DNA of 64,000 nt from Rapidithrix thailandica (GCF_039710355.1 NZ_JBDKWZ010000007.1:124001-188000); one strand, 5' to 3'. Shown: positions 1-9,722, counted from the stretch's first letter. Notes: generated by a model not told the origin, from the letters alone. Program-made: numbers and translations.

Positions 1-286
1 CTTCACTCCCTTTGTCTTTGCTCCAGGTAAAGCCTGTGTGCCAGGCCACTTTTTCCCGATCTAACAGTGCTACTGACAAGGAGGGTAATTGTTGGGTTTG
101 GCATTCGTAACGAACGGCTGCTTTAAGGCTATCTATCAATGCAGAAAAATCAGGTAATGCAATGGGCTTATGAATTTTGATTTCTGAAGCCTGCACATTT
201 ACTACATTGTCTTTTTGAACTTCTTCGGAAGTGCCGCACCCTCCTACAATTAAGGAGATAAACAGTATCGCCTGGATGAATTTCAT
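1..286 (-). CDS. Serine hydrolase (class C beta-lactamase-like) lipoprotein, 5' part only
   Basis: Translating the minus strand from the ATG at 286 gives 95 residues before the window edge. The N-terminus is a lipoprotein signal with a VGGC lipobox, so the protein should be lipid-anchored in the envelope. After a linker comes the segment LPSLSVALLDREKVAWHTGF, which resembles the opening strands of the class C beta-lactamase/CubicO family (Pfam Beta-lactamase), usually written PGLSVAVV-GKVVW--GFG. The catalytic SxxK motif would lie further inside the protein and is outside the window, so activity cannot be judged. Family assignment is by this short motif only. Confidence 0.6.
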   Translation of the reverse strand, partial: MKFIQAILFISLIVGGCGTSEEVQKDNVVNVQASEIKIHKPIALPDFSALIDSLKAAVRYECQTQQLPSLSVALLDREKVAWHTGFTWSKDKGSE

Positions 287-718
287 AAATAGTTGAATAT
301 TTAAAAGCAAAAGAAAGGGATTCACCGAACTTTCCTTTCATACACTGCTTAAATTTATTTCTATCACCACTCACCGGATAGCATTCCCATCGGCAATAAT
401 GATCTGTTGAACTAAAAATTACTTCATCCCCAAGGAACTTAGCCTCACGCATGCCCAACCTTATACATACCGTTCCAAACAGAATTCATCACTTTCCCAT
501 TCACTACCTTGTTTTTAATTAAAAAATTATTTTACTTTATATATGTTCATACATATGCACATTTATCCAATAACAACCAACTTCACCCTAGGAAGGTTTC
601 TTTTATAACAAACCTTTGAGGAGCGGAACAACCTGATCTCCAACTGGAAACAACATGTGTTTACTAACTCTACTCACTGATGAAAATGAAAAAAATCCAT
701 TACTAATTTCCTTGTGAC
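287..718. other. Intergenic region between divergent genes
   Basis: 432 bases separate the lipoprotein gene (minus) from the PSCyt gene (plus). The stretch is AT-rich, especially 515-575. It must carry the promoters of both genes, but I find no clean TAnnTTTG element; the nearest is AACCTTTG at about 611-618 on the plus strand. No convincing gene is seen. Confidence 0.5.
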
Positions 719-3700
719 ATGAATTGCCAAACGTTCAAACGCTGGCCACAGCATCATCTATTACTGTTTATTTATCTCACCTTATGCAGTTGTGGTATTG
801 AAAAACCGGATAAAATCCTGGAAGCAGAGGCAAAATTGCCTGAAAAAATTGACTACAGTTTACATATCAAACCTATTTTGTCCGACCGTTGCTTTGTATG
901 CCATGGGCCGGATAAAAACAACCTGAAAGCCGACTTACGGTTGGATATTCCGGAAAATGCCATGGCAGCATTGACTTCCGGGGACGGACATGCCATTGTT
1001 CCCGGCAATTTGCGAAAAAGCCAAGTCTACCACCGTTTGATAACAGATGACCCCGAACTGGTGATGCCTCCTCCCGAATCCCACCTCACACTTACCGATG
1101 AGGAAAAGGCCTATATTATCAAATGGATAGAACAAGGGGCCACTTATAAAAAACATTGGGCCTTGATTCCTCCGGAACAACCCGCATTACCCCAGGTAAG
1201 TCTTGAAGCTTGGCCTAACAACGAGATTGATCATTTTGTCCTTTCCAAACTGGAAAAGGAAGAAATCTCTCCACAACAGGAAGCTTCCAAAGAAACCTTA
1301 ATCCGTAGAGTAAGCTTTGACCTGACAGGATTGCCCCCTACGCCACAAGAAATAGATGCCTTCCTTGCCGACACTTCCCCCAAGGCCTATGAAAAAGTAG
1401 TAGACCGCCTGTTGGCCTCCCCGCATTACGGAGAAAAAATGACCGTAGATTGGCTCGATTTGGCCCGTTATGCCGACAGCCATGGCTATCAGGACGATGG
1501 CATGCGCAATATGTGGCCTTGGCGCAACTGGGTCATTGAAGCGTTTAATAAAAATATGCCTTACGATCAGTTTGTGACCTGGCAACTTGCCGGAGATTTG
1601 ATGGAATCGCCCAGTCAGGAACAAAAGCTGGCCACTGCCTTTAACCGAAATCATATGCAAAGTCAGGAAGGGGGCATTGTCTCCGAAGAGTTCCGGGTGG
1701 AATATGTGGCAGACCGGACCAATACCCTTGGCAAAGCCTTTTTGGGCCTGACCTTGGAATGCGCCCGTTGTCATGATCATAAGTACGATCCCATTTCACA
1801 AAAAGATTATTTTCAACTTTTTGCTTTTTTTAATAACAACAATGAAACAGGACAGATCCCTTATACCGGAGAAGCCAGTCCTACCATACTCCTGACAGAT
1901 GATGAAGCCGATCAACAAATTGCTTTTCTTAAAGAGCAGATAAGCCAACACGAACAAAAATTACAAGCGGAACACTACCAAGAAGACTTCGTCAAATGGC
2001 TCGGTCAAACGAAAGCCATACAAGCGGATTTTGAGCAAGGCAGAACCGGGTATTTTTCCTTTGACCGGTTACTCACAAATGAAAAAGGAAAGGCTGTTAC
2101 AAACAACACAAATGGACAGCAACCCGCTTATTTACATGGCTTGGAAAAAGACCGCCCTCACCTCATAGAAGGGCCCACAGGCAAGGCCTTGTCTTTTGTA
2201 GGCGGTGGGCATGTAGACCTTGGCAAGGTTGGCAATTTCGAACACCACCAACCTTTCTCAATAAGCTTTTGGGTGAAAATAGAAAAAGACAGTCTGGAAG
2301 AGGCCCCTCTTTTTTCCCGGAGCGGAGGGTTAATGAACGGCTACCGGGGCTACGACATGTTATTGTTACCGGACCGGAGCCTTTCGATCAGTTTGAACCA
2401 TACTTTTCCCGACAATTCCATTCATATTGTCAGCAAAGAACAACTCCCTTTACACCAATGGTTGCATTTAAGCATGACGTATGACGGCTCTGCGAAAGCG
2501 CAAGGGCTCCGGCTCTATATCAACGGAAAAGCCGCTTTCACGGAAGTGCTGGTGGATAACCTCCACGCCAGTATCCAACATTTTGGCAAAGAGCAAAAGA
2601 ACTGGTATGGGGTGAGCAATTTGCAAATAGGCCGAAGAGATAGTAAAACCCTGAATGCGGTAGCCATTGATGAATTTATGGTTTTTCAACGAAATCTGAC
2701 CTCCCCCGAAGTTCGGTTATTATCTCTCAAACCTCAGGAAGATCCCTCGGGCACCATTGTAGTAAAACCCACAACTCCCAAGGCTGATGCACAAGAATTT
2801 TACCTCTGGAACATTAACTCTGAATACAGCAAACACTTTAAAGAACTGAGCCTTTGGCGAAAAAAACTTCTGGACTACTATACCGGCCTGCCGCAAGTAA
2901 TGGTGATGCATGAGCGAACACGCTCCCGAAAAAGCTTTATCCTTGACCGGGGAGCCTACGATGCCCCTACTCAAGAAGTACAGCCTCTTACTCCTGATAA
3001 GGTTCTTACATTTCCCGATACCTTGACAAAAAACCGCCTTGGGTTGGCCCAATGGCTTTTTCTACCGGAAAATCCATTGGTCGCCAGAGTGGCTGTCAAC
3101 CGGTATTGGCAGTTGTATTTTGGCAAAGGCATAGTGGAAACCTCCGAAGACTTTGGCAACCAGGGAGCGCTACCCTCCCACCCCGAGCTATTGGACTGGC
3201 TGGCAGTAAGCTTCCGGGAAAGCGGTTGGGATATTAAAGCCTTGCAAAAGCGCATTGTCATGTCTGCTACCTACCGGCAGTCTTCTATGGCCACGCCCGA
3301 ACTCCTTGAAAGAGACCCGGCAAACTACCTGTTGGCCCGGGGCCCCGGTTACCGGATGTCAGCCGAAATGATCCGGGACAATGCCTTGGCCGCAAGCGGA
3401 TTATTGGTAAAAAAAGTAGGAGGACCCAGTGTAAAACCCTATCAGCCCAAGGGTTTGTGGAAAGAACTGGCTACGCGTAATGTCACGGAATATGTACCCG
3501 ACCAAGGAGAAAACTTGTACAGAAGAAGTATGTATACTATTTGGAAAAGGACATCTCCTCCGCCTTCCATGATTAATTTTGATGCGGCCGAAAAAAACTT
3601 CTGTGCGGTCAGAAGACAAAAAACCAGTACGCCTTTACAAGCTTTGGTACTATTGAACGATCCGCAATTTGTAGAAGCCTCCAGAATACTGGCTGAAAAA

Positions 3701-3976
3701 ATGATGCAAGAAGGCGGAAATTCCGTTGAATCGCGGATTGTTTATGCTTTTCGCCTGTTAACCAGCCGGAAGCCCGATATGCATGAAAAATCTCTTTTGG
3801 AAAAACTGTTTCAAGAAGAATTGAACGTATTTGAAAAAGATATTCAAGGCAGAAGGGCGCTATTACAAACCGGAGAATACCCCAGGAACCCTCAGTTGGA
3901 AGAAGCTTCTTTGGCCGCTTATACGGTGGTAGCTAATACCATTTTAAATTTTGATGAGGCTGTATTCAAACGTTAA
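719..3976 (+). CDS. PSCyt1-DUF1549-LamG-DUF1553 cytochrome-like lipoprotein
   Basis: A 1085-residue exported protein. The signal sequence ends near Cys25 (LCSC), suggesting a lipoprotein. A PSCyt1-type c-heme motif CFVCH lies at residues 58-62. The DUF1549 (PSCyt2) domain follows, about 160-370, with RRVSFDLTGLPPTP, DWLDLARYADSHG and a second CxxCH (Cys348-His352) in CARCHDHKYDPI. A LamG/concanavalin-type insertion occupies about 455-665 (ISFWVKIE, LRLYINGK). DUF1553 (PSD1) covers about 770-1035 with VARVAVNRYWQLYFGKG. This architecture is typical of Planctomycetes and Verrucomicrobia and is paired there with DUF1501 proteins, exactly as here, where the next gene starts 43 bases on. The biochemical role is not established; polysaccharide use is often suggested from context. 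Confidence 0.9.
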   Translation: MNCQTFKRWPQHHLLLFIYLTLCSCGIEKPDKILEAEAKLPEKIDYSLHIKPILSDRCFVCHGPDKNNLKADLRLDIPENAMAALTSGDGHAIVPGNLRKSQVYHRLITDDPELVMPPPESHLTLTDEEKAYIIKWIEQGATYKKHWALIPPEQPALPQVSLEAWPNNEIDHFVLSKLEKEEISPQQEASKETLIRRVSFDLTGLPPTPQEIDAFLADTSPKAYEKVVDRLLASPHYGEKMTVDWLDLARYADSHGYQDDGMRNMWPWRNWVIEAFNKNMPYDQFVTWQLAGDLMESPSQEQKLATAFNRNHMQSQEGGIVSEEFRVEYVADRTNTLGKAFLGLTLECARCHDHKYDPISQKDYFQLFAFFNNNNETGQIPYTGEASPTILLTDDEADQQIAFLKEQISQHEQKLQAEHYQEDFVKWLGQTKAIQADFEQGRTGYFSFDRLLTNEKGKAVTNNTNGQQPAYLHGLEKDRPHLIEGPTGKALSFVGGGHVDLGKVGNFEHHQPFSISFWVKIEKDSLEEAPLFSRSGGLMNGYRGYDMLLLPDRSLSISLNHTFPDNSIHIVSKEQLPLHQWLHLSMTYDGSAKAQGLRLYINGKAAFTEVLVDNLHASIQHFGKEQKNWYGVSNLQIGRRDSKTLNAVAIDEFMVFQRNLTSPEVRLLSLKPQEDPSGTIVVKPTTPKADAQEFYLWNINSEYSKHFKELSLWRKKLLDYYTGLPQVMVMHERTRSRKSFILDRGAYDAPTQEVQPLTPDKVLTFPDTLTKNRLGLAQWLFLPENPLVARVAVNRYWQLYFGKGIVETSEDFGNQGALPSHPELLDWLAVSFRESGWDIKALQKRIVMSATYRQSSMATPELLERDPANYLLARGPGYRMSAEMIRDNALAASGLLVKKVGGPSVKPYQPKGLWKELATRNVTEYVPDQGENLYRRSMYTIWKRTSPPPSMINFDAAEKNFCAVRRQKTSTPLQALVLLNDPQFVEASRILAEKMMQEGGNSVESRIVYAFRLLTSRKPDMHEKSLLEKLFQEELNVFEKDIQGRRALLQTGEYPRNPQLEEASLAAYTVVANTILNFDEAVFKR

Positions 3977-4019
3977 GTCATTTCATCCACAAAGTTCATC
4001 ATAATACGAATCGCCAATC

Positions 4020-5474
4020 ATGAAACATACAGATTTAGAAAACGATATCCACTATCAAATGAACCGCAGACACTTCCTTTCCAAAACCAGTTTGGGTATT
4101 GGAGGAGTGGCGCTTGCCTCCTTGTTAAATCCCGGGTCTTTATTTGCCGGAAATGCTTCAAACATTTCTCCCCGGCTTCCTCATTTTCCTCCCAAAGTAA
4201 AGCGGGTTATTTATTTGTTTCAAAGCGGAGGCCCCTCTCAACTGGAGTTGTTTGATCATAAACCTCTGTTGCTGAAGCGCAATGGTGAAGAATTGCCCAC
4301 ATCCATCCGGGGAGAACAACGGCTAACAGGTATGACGGCCGATCAAAAAAGCTTCCCTATGGCCGGAGCACAATTTTCGTTTGCCCAACAAGGACAAAGT
4401 GGGGCTTGGATCAGCGAACTGTTGCCCCACACGGCAAGCATTGCCGATGAATTGTGCATTATCCGCTCTATGCACACCGAAGCCATTAACCACGACCCGG
4501 CCATTACCTTTTTTCAAACAGGATCGCAACAAGCCGGGCGGCCAAGCATCGGAGCCTGGCTTAGCTATGGCTTGGGCTCTGACAATGACAACCTTCCGTC
4601 ATTTTGCGTCCTCTTATCCAGAGGGCGGGAAGGCGGCCAGCCTTTGTATTCGCGCTTGTGGGGAAATGGCTTTTTGCCTTCCCTACACCAAGGAGTACAG
4701 TTTCGCTCCGGAAAAGACCCGGTATTATACCTCAATAACCCGGAAGGCCTTCGACACAGTAGCCGCAGGCGAATGTTGGATTACCTCGGTCAACTTCATC
4801 AACATCAATTCAAAAAATTACTCGACCCCGAAATCAACTCCCGCATTGCCCAATACGAAATGGCGTACCGTATGCAAACCTCCGTACCCGAAACCATGGA
4901 CCTTTCGAATGAGCCCGACTATATCTTTGATATGTACGGTCCGGAAGCCCGGATTCCGGGAACTTATGCGGCCAATTGCCTTTTGGCACGCAGGCTTGCC
5001 GAACGGGATGTAAAATTCATCCAACTCTACCACCAAGGTTGGGACCAGCACGGAAATTTGCCTAATGATATTCAAGTCATGTGCAAAAGTACCGACCAGG
5101 CTTCTGCCGCTTTGGTGATGGACTTAAAACAACGGGGACTCTTAGAAGATACCTTAGTCGTTTGGGGAGGAGAGTTCGGACGTACCAATTATTCCCAAGG
5201 AGTACTTCAAAAAGACAACTACGGCCGCGACCATCACCCCCGGTGTTTCTCCATGTGGATGGCCGGAGGGGGCATCAAAAAAGGAATAAGTTATGGAGAA
5301 ACCGATGAGTTCGGATACAATATTGTAAAAGACCCGGTACACGTACACGATTTCCAGGCCACTCTGCTTCACCTCTTGGGTATTGAACACGAAAAGTTGA
5401 CTTTTAAACATCAAGGTCGCAGGTACCGCCTGACGGATGTGGCCGGGGAAGTCGTCAAAGGAATTTTGACTTAG
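4020..5474 (+). CDS. DUF1501 family exported protein with Tat signal
   Basis: A 484-residue protein. Residues 14-44 form a twin-arginine signal (MNRRHFLSKTSLGIGG), so translation may really begin at Met14 (4059); both starts keep the signal. The body matches DUF1501, an alkaline-phosphatase-fold family: VIYLFQSGGPSQLELFDHKP, an SMHTEAINHDPA segment, QLYHQGWDQHG and VVWGGEFGRTNYSQG followed by GRDHHPRCFSMWMAGGG. These His/Asp-rich stretches are where metal ligands sit in sulfatase/phosphatase relatives. It lies 43 bases after the DUF1549/DUF1553 gene and is presumably cotranscribed; the two families nearly always occur together. Export by Tat suggests folding with a cofactor in the cytoplasm. 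Substrate unknown. Confidence 0.9.
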   Translation: MKHTDLENDIHYQMNRRHFLSKTSLGIGGVALASLLNPGSLFAGNASNISPRLPHFPPKVKRVIYLFQSGGPSQLELFDHKPLLLKRNGEELPTSIRGEQRLTGMTADQKSFPMAGAQFSFAQQGQSGAWISELLPHTASIADELCIIRSMHTEAINHDPAITFFQTGSQQAGRPSIGAWLSYGLGSDNDNLPSFCVLLSRGREGGQPLYSRLWGNGFLPSLHQGVQFRSGKDPVLYLNNPEGLRHSSRRRMLDYLGQLHQHQFKKLLDPEINSRIAQYEMAYRMQTSVPETMDLSNEPDYIFDMYGPEARIPGTYAANCLLARRLAERDVKFIQLYHQGWDQHGNLPNDIQVMCKSTDQASAALVMDLKQRGLLEDTLVVWGGEFGRTNYSQGVLQKDNYGRDHHPRCFSMWMAGGGIKKGISYGETDEFGYNIVKDPVHVHDFQATLLHLLGIEHEKLTFKHQGRRYRLTDVAGEVVKGILT

Positions 5475-5498
5475 CTTCTGGATTTTTCCTACATCAAT

Positions 5499-5537
5499 AA
5501 AGCCCTTCCGGCTTATGGTATCCGGAAGGGCTTTTTG
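5499..5537. terminator. Bidirectional rho-independent terminator
   Basis: Stem AAGCCCTTCCGG / CCGGAAGGGCTT with a 9-10 base loop, followed by a T-rich tail on the plus strand and preceded by an A-rich tract for the minus strand. It sits between the convergent DUF1501 gene and the LRR gene. Confidence 0.85.
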
Positions 5538-5564
5538 TTTGCTGGCTTGGCCGGCTTATCTCTA

Positions 5565-8174
5565 TTAATAATACAACACTTCGCACTCAGGGAATACTTC
5601 TTTGAACTTATCCACTTTACGGGAAGAAACTTTTGTATTATAGCATTTCAAATTTTTCAGACTTGACAAAGTCTCCAAAGGCCCCAGGCTTTTCACTTGC
5701 GTATTAGAGATATCTAACGTTTCCAGCGTACCAATACTTTCCAAAGGTCGTAAGTTGCGCACTTGGGTTCCGGCACAGTTCAAGATTTTCAGCTCGATCA
5801 GGCCTTCCAAAGGGTCCAGGTAAGTCACCGGAGTATTTTCCAAGGTCAGTTGTTTCAAGCTTTTCAGATTCGCCAAAGGCCGTAAATCTTCCACCGGGCT
5901 ATTGGTACATACCAAGGTTTCCAGGCGAATTAGTGTACTCAAAGGCTGAATGTCTCTTACCCGCGTTTTGGAAATATTTAATTCTTTTAATTGATAAAAT
6001 ACCGTTAAAGGCCGGAGGTCTGCAATGTTTAAGTTGTCTTGTATATTGAGAGAAGGCAACTTAACCAATTGGTGCAATTGTTCTTTACTTGGTGCAGCAT
6101 CCAATTGAATTTGCTTGGCAAATACTTCCTTCCATGGGTCTGCCAGAGCGCTCCACCATTGATTCAGTACGGCCGTTTGGTAAATCACTTGGCTGTTTGG
6201 ATACTTTTCCAAAAACTCGTTCACCTGTTCTACAGATACGGCAGTCTCATCGGCATACAGCCATTCCAACTTCTTCAAAGTAAACAAAGGGCTCAAATCA
6301 CTCACCTGAGTTGTATTAAAGCTTAAAAGCCTCAACTCCGCACATGTTCCCAAAGCCGAAAGCTTATCTACCGGAGTCTCGTCCAGCTTGATTATTTTCA
6401 AAGCCTCCTTATCTTTCAGTGGATCCAACGATTCGATTAAGGTATAAGAACAATTGAGTTCTTCCAAATGAGGCAGTGTTTGCAAATGTTCCAGACTGGT
6501 CACTTTGGTGTTAGACATGTCCAGCTTGGCCAGGTTGGTCAACATTTCCAAAGGTCGCAGACTTCTTACTTCCGGATTGCCGGAAATATTTACTTCGGTC
6601 AAAGCCGAAATTTCCTGCAATTGTTCTACGCCTGGCCGTTCAAAATCAACCGGTACGTACTTGTGAAATATTTGTTTCCAATGCTTGTGCAAGGTATTCC
6701 ACCAAGACATTAGTTCACTGGACTCTACGATCACCAGACTTCCCGGTTTGCGGTTCATAAAATCAAACGCAGCCCGCTTTCGGACTCCTGTTTTTTCACA
6801 ATACACCCTTTGCAAGTTAGGTAATGCCAACAAGCTATTTAAGTCCTGTACTTCCGTTTCGTTCAGAGAAATCACTTCCAGACTTTTCACTTTGGCCAAC
6901 GCTGTCAGGTTTTTCACTTTGGTCCGGTCAATATTCACTTCTTTCAGAGAAGTTGCTTTTGCCAAAGGAGACAAATCCGCTACATTGGAATTGGAAGCAT
7001 CCAACATCTCTAACTTGCTCAGGTTTTGCAAAGGTCCCAAGTCTCTTACTTGGGTATTGTTAAACCAGAGTTCTTTCAGGTGGGTCAAGCCTTCAAGAGG
7101 CTGTAAGTCCGTGATAAACGTATTGTAGCAATAGAGTTTTTCCAGCTTTTTGAAATTGCTCAGCGTTTCAATATTGCTGATCATGGTATTAAACAGAAAC
7201 AATTCTTTTAAACTCACCGCGTATTTAAGTGGCTCCAGACTGGTTACTTTGGTTTGTGCAAAAGACAGTTTCTCCAACTTGGTCAGGTTACGGATAGGGG
7301 CCAAGTCGTTGACTTCGGTATTGGAAATATTCAATACTTTCAAAGAAGTCAATTGGCTTAACGGTTCCAGGCTGGTGATGGTAAAATTATTGGATAAGTC
7401 CAGCTCCTCAACTTTCGAAATATCCTTGAGATAATTAAACACCATTGAGCCCGTCATCGGAATACTGTCTTCCAGGGTATGAAACCAAGAAGGGCCAATC
7501 GTTGTCACATCTTTTAATTCCAAGGTATCGTTCAATGGAAAGCCATCGCCCAATACATCCCTCCAGGCGATATCCAAACTGTTCCACCAATTGACCAATT
7601 CCTCTTTTTCACTCAGTTTGGTCGTATAAATACTGGCGATTTTCAAGTCGCGATCATGAGGATTCAGGTTGATTTCAATAAAACGGGGGATGGTAGAGTT
7701 CACCGTATCCCCACCTACGGTTACGCCTTGCAAATTGCGGGTAAAGGAGACTTTAAAAAACACTTCATTGCCAGCGCTCACCCTATGCTCTACCTCATTT
7801 ACCGTAAACTCAAAGCGCACCTCTTTGAAAAAGAAATCGATGTCTTTCAAATAAGCTTGTACATCCTTGTTGGTTACCACTTCGCGAGTTTCGTCCAAAT
7901 CATCTTCCACTTGCACGTTCTCGTCTTTAAATACCTTGGTGTAACTTTGATTAATGAGAATATCTTTTTCCTGAGCGGAAGTTTCCGGACTTCCCAGGGT
8001 ATTAAAGGTAAACTGCAAGTATTTCACCAGTTGCTCGGCTTGTTTGGAATACTCCCGTAGTTCAGAAGGACTTAACTCCTGGGCAGACGTTTGCCCGAAA
8101 CCACAGAAAAACCCTCCCAGAACCAGGAAGGCCAACAGTTTAACTTTTAGAAAAGTTGTATACTTAGTAGTCAT
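5565..8174 (-). CDS. Exported leucine-rich-repeat protein made of three LRR arcs
   Basis: An 869-residue protein with a signal peptide (about 1-31, cleaved after AQE or similar). Residues 32-190 form a small alpha+beta domain similar to the products of upstream genes. Then come three units, each opening with a Trp-rich cap (NWWNSLDIAWRDVLG at 195-209, SWWNTLHKHWKQIFH at 490-504, QWWSALADPWKEVFA at 672-686), followed by 22-residue leucine-rich repeats of the LxxLxxLxLxxTxVxDLxPL type and closed by an F---P---V-Y segment (about 471-484, 653-665, 857-869). The first arc has about ten repeats, the others about five to seven. LRRs of this sort bind proteins or glycans on the cell surface. No T9SS sorting domain is visible. 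The start overlaps the previous gene by 11 bases, indicating translational coupling. Confidence 0.85.
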   Translation of the reverse strand: MTTKYTTFLKVKLLAFLVLGGFFCGFGQTSAQELSPSELREYSKQAEQLVKYLQFTFNTLGSPETSAQEKDILINQSYTKVFKDENVQVEDDLDETREVVTNKDVQAYLKDIDFFFKEVRFEFTVNEVEHRVSAGNEVFFKVSFTRNLQGVTVGGDTVNSTIPRFIEINLNPHDRDLKIASIYTTKLSEKEELVNWWNSLDIAWRDVLGDGFPLNDTLELKDVTTIGPSWFHTLEDSIPMTGSMVFNYLKDISKVEELDLSNNFTITSLEPLSQLTSLKVLNISNTEVNDLAPIRNLTKLEKLSFAQTKVTSLEPLKYAVSLKELFLFNTMISNIETLSNFKKLEKLYCYNTFITDLQPLEGLTHLKELWFNNTQVRDLGPLQNLSKLEMLDASNSNVADLSPLAKATSLKEVNIDRTKVKNLTALAKVKSLEVISLNETEVQDLNSLLALPNLQRVYCEKTGVRKRAAFDFMNRKPGSLVIVESSELMSWWNTLHKHWKQIFHKYVPVDFERPGVEQLQEISALTEVNISGNPEVRSLRPLEMLTNLAKLDMSNTKVTSLEHLQTLPHLEELNCSYTLIESLDPLKDKEALKIIKLDETPVDKLSALGTCAELRLLSFNTTQVSDLSPLFTLKKLEWLYADETAVSVEQVNEFLEKYPNSQVIYQTAVLNQWWSALADPWKEVFAKQIQLDAAPSKEQLHQLVKLPSLNIQDNLNIADLRPLTVFYQLKELNISKTRVRDIQPLSTLIRLETLVCTNSPVEDLRPLANLKSLKQLTLENTPVTYLDPLEGLIELKILNCAGTQVRNLRPLESIGTLETLDISNTQVKSLGPLETLSSLKNLKCYNTKVSSRKVDKFKEVFPECEVLYY

Positions 8175-9003
8175 TGTATATATACTTTTTTAAGAGGTTC
8201 TTTTGTTGATCGTTCACCTTGGCCAGATTGGAAATCAACCAACCCCGGTTATAGCCGGTACGGTTAAATTCGGAAATTTCAAAATACCACTGGTCAATTT
8301 GAAAGAAATGAAATTTGACTTCCTGAATCGTTTTGAACTTCAGGTTGCCTTGTTTGATCTCGTAAAAAAACAAAGTTAAATAATCTGGCTGGAAATCTTT
8401 CTGTGCATAGTATTCTACAAAGCGTTTATCTTGCAAAGCTTTATTCAAATTCATAAAATCGACCTCATGACTCAAGGGGTGCAGAAACTTCTTGCGGCCT
8501 TCCGTAGAATCTCCTTGCGCAAACATACGATGAAAGGGTTCAAAATACACTTTAGTAAAAGCCCATTTATGGCCCAGCATTTCTTTTTCCAGCTCCAAAT
8601 AGAAAGTTGCTTTTTTTTCCTGGCCTTTGTAATACACCAAAGCTTCTACCTGCGCGAACCAACCACCTTCGTGAAAGTCCAGGAATTGCGGATTATTTTT
8701 ATTGGTAAGGGTCTCGATAAACGCTTGTTTTAACTCAGGGGAAAGTTTCCGGTTTTGGCCGTCAAAGAGTACTTCCAGATAGCTTTTCCGCAATTTTGCC
8801 GCACGATAACGTTTGTCAGTAATTTCATAGCGCACTCCGTTTTTATCCTCTTCATTGTTAAACCTCCGGAAAAACTGATTGACTTGCTTGGTCTCCGCAT
8901 AAAAGCCACTCTCATCCCCCAAGTAACTTCCTAAGGTCGACTGCGCCTGGCTATACAAACTCACTCCCAGGAACAACAATATAACACTCGTTATTCTTTT
9001 CAC
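8164..9003 (-). CDS. Exported protein of unknown function, LRR operon
   Basis: A 279-residue protein with a clear signal peptide (MKRITSVILLFLGVSLYSQA, cleavage after AQA). The mature part is rich in aromatic and charged residues and alternates helices and strands; a segment about 110-165 (GWFAQVEALVYYKG, ATFYLELEKEMLGHKWAFTK) looks like the strand core of an NTF2-like fold, and a similar strand pair recurs near the C-terminus (IQEVKFHFFQIDQWYFEISE). I do not recognise a named family. Its 3' end overlaps the start of the LRR gene by 11 bases, and it follows the 191-residue gene by 110 bases, so it is part of the same transcription unit and probably acts with the LRR protein in the periplasm or at the surface. 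Confidence 0.75.
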   Translation of the reverse strand: MKRITSVILLFLGVSLYSQAQSTLGSYLGDESGFYAETKQVNQFFRRFNNEEDKNGVRYEITDKRYRAAKLRKSYLEVLFDGQNRKLSPELKQAFIETLTNKNNPQFLDFHEGGWFAQVEALVYYKGQEKKATFYLELEKEMLGHKWAFTKVYFEPFHRMFAQGDSTEGRKKFLHPLSHEVDFMNLNKALQDKRFVEYYAQKDFQPDYLTLFFYEIKQGNLKFKTIQEVKFHFFQIDQWYFEISEFNRTGYNRGWLISNLAKVNDQQKNLLKKYIYNDY

Positions 9004-9113
9004 GCTATGTCTGGTTTATTAAAGTAAAAAAGGCCAGAGTATCATAAAAAAAACAGATACTCCGGCAAACTTATAATTTTATTTTTACGGATTTGGGAAA
9101 GCAGAAAGGCCGT

Positions 9114-9689
9114 TTACGCTTTGGTTTCCGCTACCCGGATATCTCCCAACAACACGTCCCAAAAACCAATCATACGTCCTCCGATCTGAGTTTGTTTTCG
9201 TTCTACGTAAATCGTGATATCCTTCTTGGTAGTATCCACATATTTCAGGCCATCATCCGACTCCCCTTCAAATCGTTGGTAAATGGTAATCACCCCTACG
9301 TATCGTCCATCGGGTTGTCTTTCCAGATCACTGATATATTGGATGTTAAACCATTTGATGGTCACCCTGTCGTAGTTTAAAGCCATCAAACGCTCCAGGT
9401 AAGTCCGTACATCATAGTAGCGCACTTCTTTTTTATACAAAGAAGATACCCCCATTTGTGCCCCGTCAGCAAATAATTCCAGAGTACGTTCAATCACACG
9501 GTTGGCTTCCGAAAAAGGGGTTTCTTTGTTTCCGATAATACTGATGTATTTACTCAGGTCTTTCACCTTTTCCATGGCCAAGGAATCGATCGCCTGTTTA
9601 CGTTGCGGACTGATTTCCTCTTGTGCCAATGAAGGCAAAGCTACCATCAATGCAAATACAAAGGGTAAGAAAGCTTTATAGTTTAGCAT
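9114..9689 (-). CDS. Exported single-domain protein, LRR operon
   Basis: A 191-residue protein with signal peptide (cleavage near SLAQ-EE, residues 22-24). The mature domain starts with a helix (KVKDLSKYISIIGNKETPFS), then EANRVIERTLELF, a YDVRTYLERLMALNYDRVTI helix-strand segment and several beta strands (VGVITIYQRFEGE, DITIYVERK). The same order of elements is found in residues 40-190 of the LRR protein and in the C-terminal part of the preceding lipoprotein, which suggests a shared NTF2-like-sized module. No named family is recognised. It lies 33 bases after the lipoprotein gene, in an operon running towards the LRR gene. Confidence 0.75.
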   Translation of the reverse strand: MLNYKAFLPFVFALMVALPSLAQEEISPQRKQAIDSLAMEKVKDLSKYISIIGNKETPFSEANRVIERTLELFADGAQMGVSSLYKKEVRYYDVRTYLERLMALNYDRVTIKWFNIQYISDLERQPDGRYVGVITIYQRFEGESDDGLKYVDTTKKDITIYVERKQTQIGGRMIGFWDVLLGDIRVAETKA

Positions 9690-9722
9690 AAGTATTTCCT
9701 GTTTTAGTTTGTTTGTAAACGA

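Noticed and set aside
168..458. 96-codon minus-strand frame beside the lipoprotein start
   Set aside because: It overlaps the real 5' end of the lipoprotein gene in another frame, has no family features and no start signal.
4381..5013. 210-codon plus-strand frame inside the DUF1501 gene
   Set aside because: It lies wholly inside a well-supported gene in a different frame; its sequence is low in hydrophobic order and matches nothing.
6685..7128. 147-codon plus-strand frame antisense to the LRR gene
   Set aside because: It arises from the regular LRR codon pattern on the other strand and has no independent support.
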